The notes below the pieces were generated by a model, which saw only the letters and a list, made by a program, of their open reading frames with translations, was not told the DNA's origin and did no database searches. Positions 60,767 through 64,000 of a stretch of 64,000 nucleotides of DNA are shown piece after piece. Numbering within the stretch: position 1 is the stretch's first letter; each line of letters starts with the position of its first letter. The stretch covers positions 31,507,831-31,571,830 of the forward strand of contig NC_048895.1 in the NCBI RefSeq assembly GCF_011077185.1, given 5' to 3'. This DNA is from Oxyura jamaicensis (taxonomy: Eukaryota; Chordata; Aves; Anseriformes; Anatidae). The position numbers and the translations under genes were made by a program.

Positions 60767-62890
60767 TAACAACAGAGCAAAGCATTCCTCAAATCTGAGG
60801 TGGACTATGCAGTTGTGTGGCAGGCCACCAGGCCAGCTGGTCTGTCTGCACGCCATTAACAAACGCGAGGTGGCTGCAGTTGATTCACAAGGATGAGTGG
60901 GTTAGACCCGTGCAGCCTTGACCTCAGGGCTGAGCTGGGTGCCTGGCACTCCGGTGGGCTAAGGGCCCAGGCGGGCCGCCTCAGTGAAGGGGCAGAGCCA
61001 CAGGTAGGTCACTAGCTCAATGAAGCTGCTCTTCCCCAGCTGCTCCTTCCCTCTTGCCCAGCACTGCCCATGGCACTGGCCTCGGCCAAAAGCTGCCCGT
61101 TTTCTTTTGGAGAAGGACCTCAGGGCCCGCGAGGCTGCTTGAGGTGACTCTGCCAGCAATGGAGGGAAGGGGAACATATAGGGATTTTAGTCAACTTGAG
61201 AGATGTGGTTCCCAGTCTAAACCCAGTTAACCCAGTCTAAATTGTGTCAGTCAGTGTAAATAAACGTTTATTGTGGGGGAGAGACTTTCCTCGCCTTGGC
61301 TGCTGTAAGCAGGAGAGAGCTGAGGGGGCACGGAGCGGGACCGCTGGTTTGCAGTCCTGCGCTGCGAGCAGCGACAAATGCCGCGAGGAGCGGGCAGGAC
61401 CGAAAGCCCCGCTTTGTGACAAGTCGCTGATCTCTCTCTGACGGCGCTGAAATTTATTTTTTTTTTGATGGAAGATAAAAATGAGAATGCAGGAAGAGAA
61501 AATGCTGACTAAGTAAGACTAACAAAGTTTTGACATGATAACTGGTTGCAAATGTGGTGTCCCTCTTCACAGGTTTGCTCCTAGAAACAACTGGAGTGCA
61601 TGCTGGTGTGGCCTACAGTCAGCACATACAGTGACAAAAATTGAGAGAATATTTAACGTTGACCTATTTCAAATAATCATTTTGATTAAAACTTTTCTGT
61701 TCTTCCACAGCGAGGCAAAATGTAGAATTATGTGGCATTTCTGTAGAAAATAGAAAAAATCTAACATTCTTGTGTTTTTGTCTTTGTTAGTAATTTTTAT
61801 TATTTTTTTTTATTATTATTTTTTTTTCCTACGTATGCTGGGGAGGTCTCTTACAGCTGTTAGGCTATGATTAGATCTTTTCTATTAGCTTTGTTGAATT
61901 ACTACTGAAATACATCTTGAAGAGAAAAGCACGCCTGTTCTCCCTAGCTGCTGGTAAGCATACTCTGTAGTTTCTGTGTAGACTTTATTTTTCTTAACAA
62001 ACAAAAACAAACAAAAAAACCTAATCTGAAATATATGTATTTATTAACTGGAAAAGTAGGAGGAACTAATTTCCTAAGAACATCTTTTCCACTTTCAAGG
62101 AAAGCAAATAATATTCCAGCTGAAGGAGCTGCAAGGAAAGCAAGACTTTCTTCAGGCTTTTAATAATCCTCACACTTTGCTTGTCAAAGCCAACGCCAGC
62201 TAAGGCGTGCAGAGCAGAAGCCTAGGAACAAACAGTGTGCAGGGAATGTGGCACAAGCTCGGCTGGAGCTCGCACGCAGGAACTCAGCGAAGCTGGCGGT
62301 TATACACCGCGCTTTGATAAGAGCAGAAGAGTGTGGCTGTAAAATATAAAATTGAGACCAAAGCACTGCCCTATCAGTACAGCTCAAAACCCAGCACTTT
62401 ATGACTGTTAACAGTACTTTGCCCTGCTCAGTGTGCTCTTTAAATGTTAGTCAGACCTGACAGTGTGTTTGCAGGTTAGTGTAATATTCCTGCAGTGTGA
62501 ATGTTATTTATAATAAGCTGTGACTATAATTTATTTACTGGAGGGAGGAGGAGGGAAGCAGACAAAGAGGCAGTCACTTCATCCTGTTGAAGTCAGTGAC
62601 CAAACCGGAATAAAATCCAGGTGCCCCTGAACCTAGTTCTTCCACTTCCAGTTTTTCCACGAAGCTGTATTTAGCATGACTATGATGTTATATTTTTGTA
62701 ACTGCACCTCCTCGAGTGGCAGAGATGGCAGTCACACGGATGTTTCTCTCTGCACAAGGGAAGAAGTCCTTCTCCCCTCCTGGACTTCCAAAGGGAGTAG
62801 TCACAAGTTTGACACTGCCAATAGATGGGCTTGAGACTTGATAACTAAACAAGTAATAACCACACATTCTTTTCACATGAGCCACAAAAA

Positions 62891-62934
62891 CTCCTTTTTT
62901 TTTTTTTCTTTTTTTCTTTTTTTTTTTCCTCCTT
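62891..62934. repeat. 44-nt homopyrimidine tract
   Basis: This is a pure C/T stretch dominated by T, again on the + strand like the other long tracts. Confidence 0.9.
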
Positions 62935-64000
62935 GTTAGACTGAGTAAGAAACTTTATGAGAAAAATAAAACCAGAACCCAGTAGTTATTTTGCCTCGCT
63001 TGCTTACTTCACACTTCAGTATAGCTGAGGATCAGTTTGGAGCCCTGTTTTTTTTCAAGAGATAGCATATGCATTTTAACAGCCTCAAGAGCTGCAGGAT
63101 GCATAGATTATGCTCTGGCTTATCTTCCCCAGGGCAAACTGCAGCTCGCTCCTCACTGGGACAGTGCAGAGTTATAGCTGTAACGCACAAGTGCAAACAG
63201 TGGGGTCACAGTCCGGTATTCAAAACATATATGAGCTTTGGGTGTGCTGGTGACTTCATGAGCCTCCCTCTTAAATCAACCAAAATAAACTTGAAAGAAA
63301 AATAAATACATGTGAGCAGAATAATTTTGAGCTAGGAATGAAGGTGATTTATAGCATGAAAAACCACGTATCTGTGTTCCTAAGTGCAACCTATTTAGCA
63401 TTAGATAGATTGGTTAAGTGACCACAATGAGCATTAACGTATTTCCTGTAGAAAAGCATGTTGCATGCAATAGTTTGTTCTGAAACAGGTTAGTTGACAA
63501 ACACTTTCTGTTAGTCTGTGGGTAATACTTGTGCTGACAGGCAGAGAGAAGACCTACCTGTCATCTTGACAAGGTGAAGGAAGTTCTGAGCTCTTTTTCT
63601 TGCAAAATAATCTTTTATAGGCTTGGCAAACTTTGTTTATCTAAGCGAGCACAGAGAGAAAAAAGGCGAAGATGTTTTTCTTATCCTGTCAATAAGAACT
63701 CATTGTCCAGTTGCATATTACACCTGGCTTTGTGTGATGGCTTTCTAGCCCTGGCTTGCCTTAACAGGGAAGAGTAAAAATTGTGTGCGTATGTGGATGA
63801 GAAGCAAAAGCCTCGCTGCAGACTGAATCCCAGTGAAGAGAAGGACTCATGAGGTTGGGTTCTGGACAAGCTGTTGTATATAAACGCTGTCCTCGGGGCC
63901 TGATTCTGATCTCGTTCCTCTGTAACTTCAGAGGAACTCCAGTAACACTGGTAGTGGCTGCTGCGAGTTGCCATAAGGCTCGGGTCAGGCTTAATTACCA

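Larger units (their letters stand above)
60591..64000. other. Distal flank, no gene recognised
   Basis: GC-richer sequence at 60690-61180 contains a small hairpin (60742-60766). AT-rich sequence follows, with T/A simple repeats at 61795-61828 and a 44-nt homopyrimidine tract at 62891-62934. The block 62440-62560 has the look of a conserved non-coding element but cannot be tested here. No exon was recognised. Confidence 0.5.

Overview
The window looks like genomic DNA of a bird. It carries split vertebrate genes, one very GC-rich CpG-island exon in an otherwise AT-leaning background, and several fragments of the CR1 LINE family that dominates bird and reptile genomes, with no Alu- or B1-like SINE seen. 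I cannot name the species; the young-looking CR1 3' ends fit a bird better than a turtle or crocodile, but that is inference.

Layout on the + strand. Positions 1-16548 are probably an intron of THADA, the tRNA-methylation partner and ER-associated protein. The last two coding exons of THADA are at 16549-16715 and 17867-18205, with a 3'UTR that may end near 19215. After an AT microsatellite and a CpG-bearing spacer comes a 400-N assembly gap (20424-20823). Directly after the gap lies the large second coding exon of ZFP36L2 (20854-22302), a tandem CCCH zinc-finger mRNA-decay protein. Its roughly 2-kb AU-rich 3'UTR ends at AATAAA 24257-24262. The first ZFP36L2 exon, encoding about 17 residues, and the promoter are not seen and most likely sit in the gap.

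From about 24300 to 64000 no exon or RNA gene is recognised. This gene desert holds CR1 fragments (38566-38690; a nested pair at 49741-50245; 51770-52268), many long poly(T) or homopyrimidine tracts and simple repeats, and a few AT-rich blocks that resemble conserved non-coding elements by eye only.

The two genes lie head-to-tail on the same strand, the order I recall from mammals. They are not known to share a pathway. ZFP36L2 carries AU-rich sites in its own 3'UTR of the kind its zinc fingers bind, which suggests feedback on its own mRNA. I found no convincing previously undescribed system. The best leads are the bird homopolymer expansions in ZFP36L2, the AU-rich cluster, the missing exon 1 in the gap, a 13-bp-arm perfect palindrome, a nested CR1 insertion, and the strand bias of the long poly(T) tracts.
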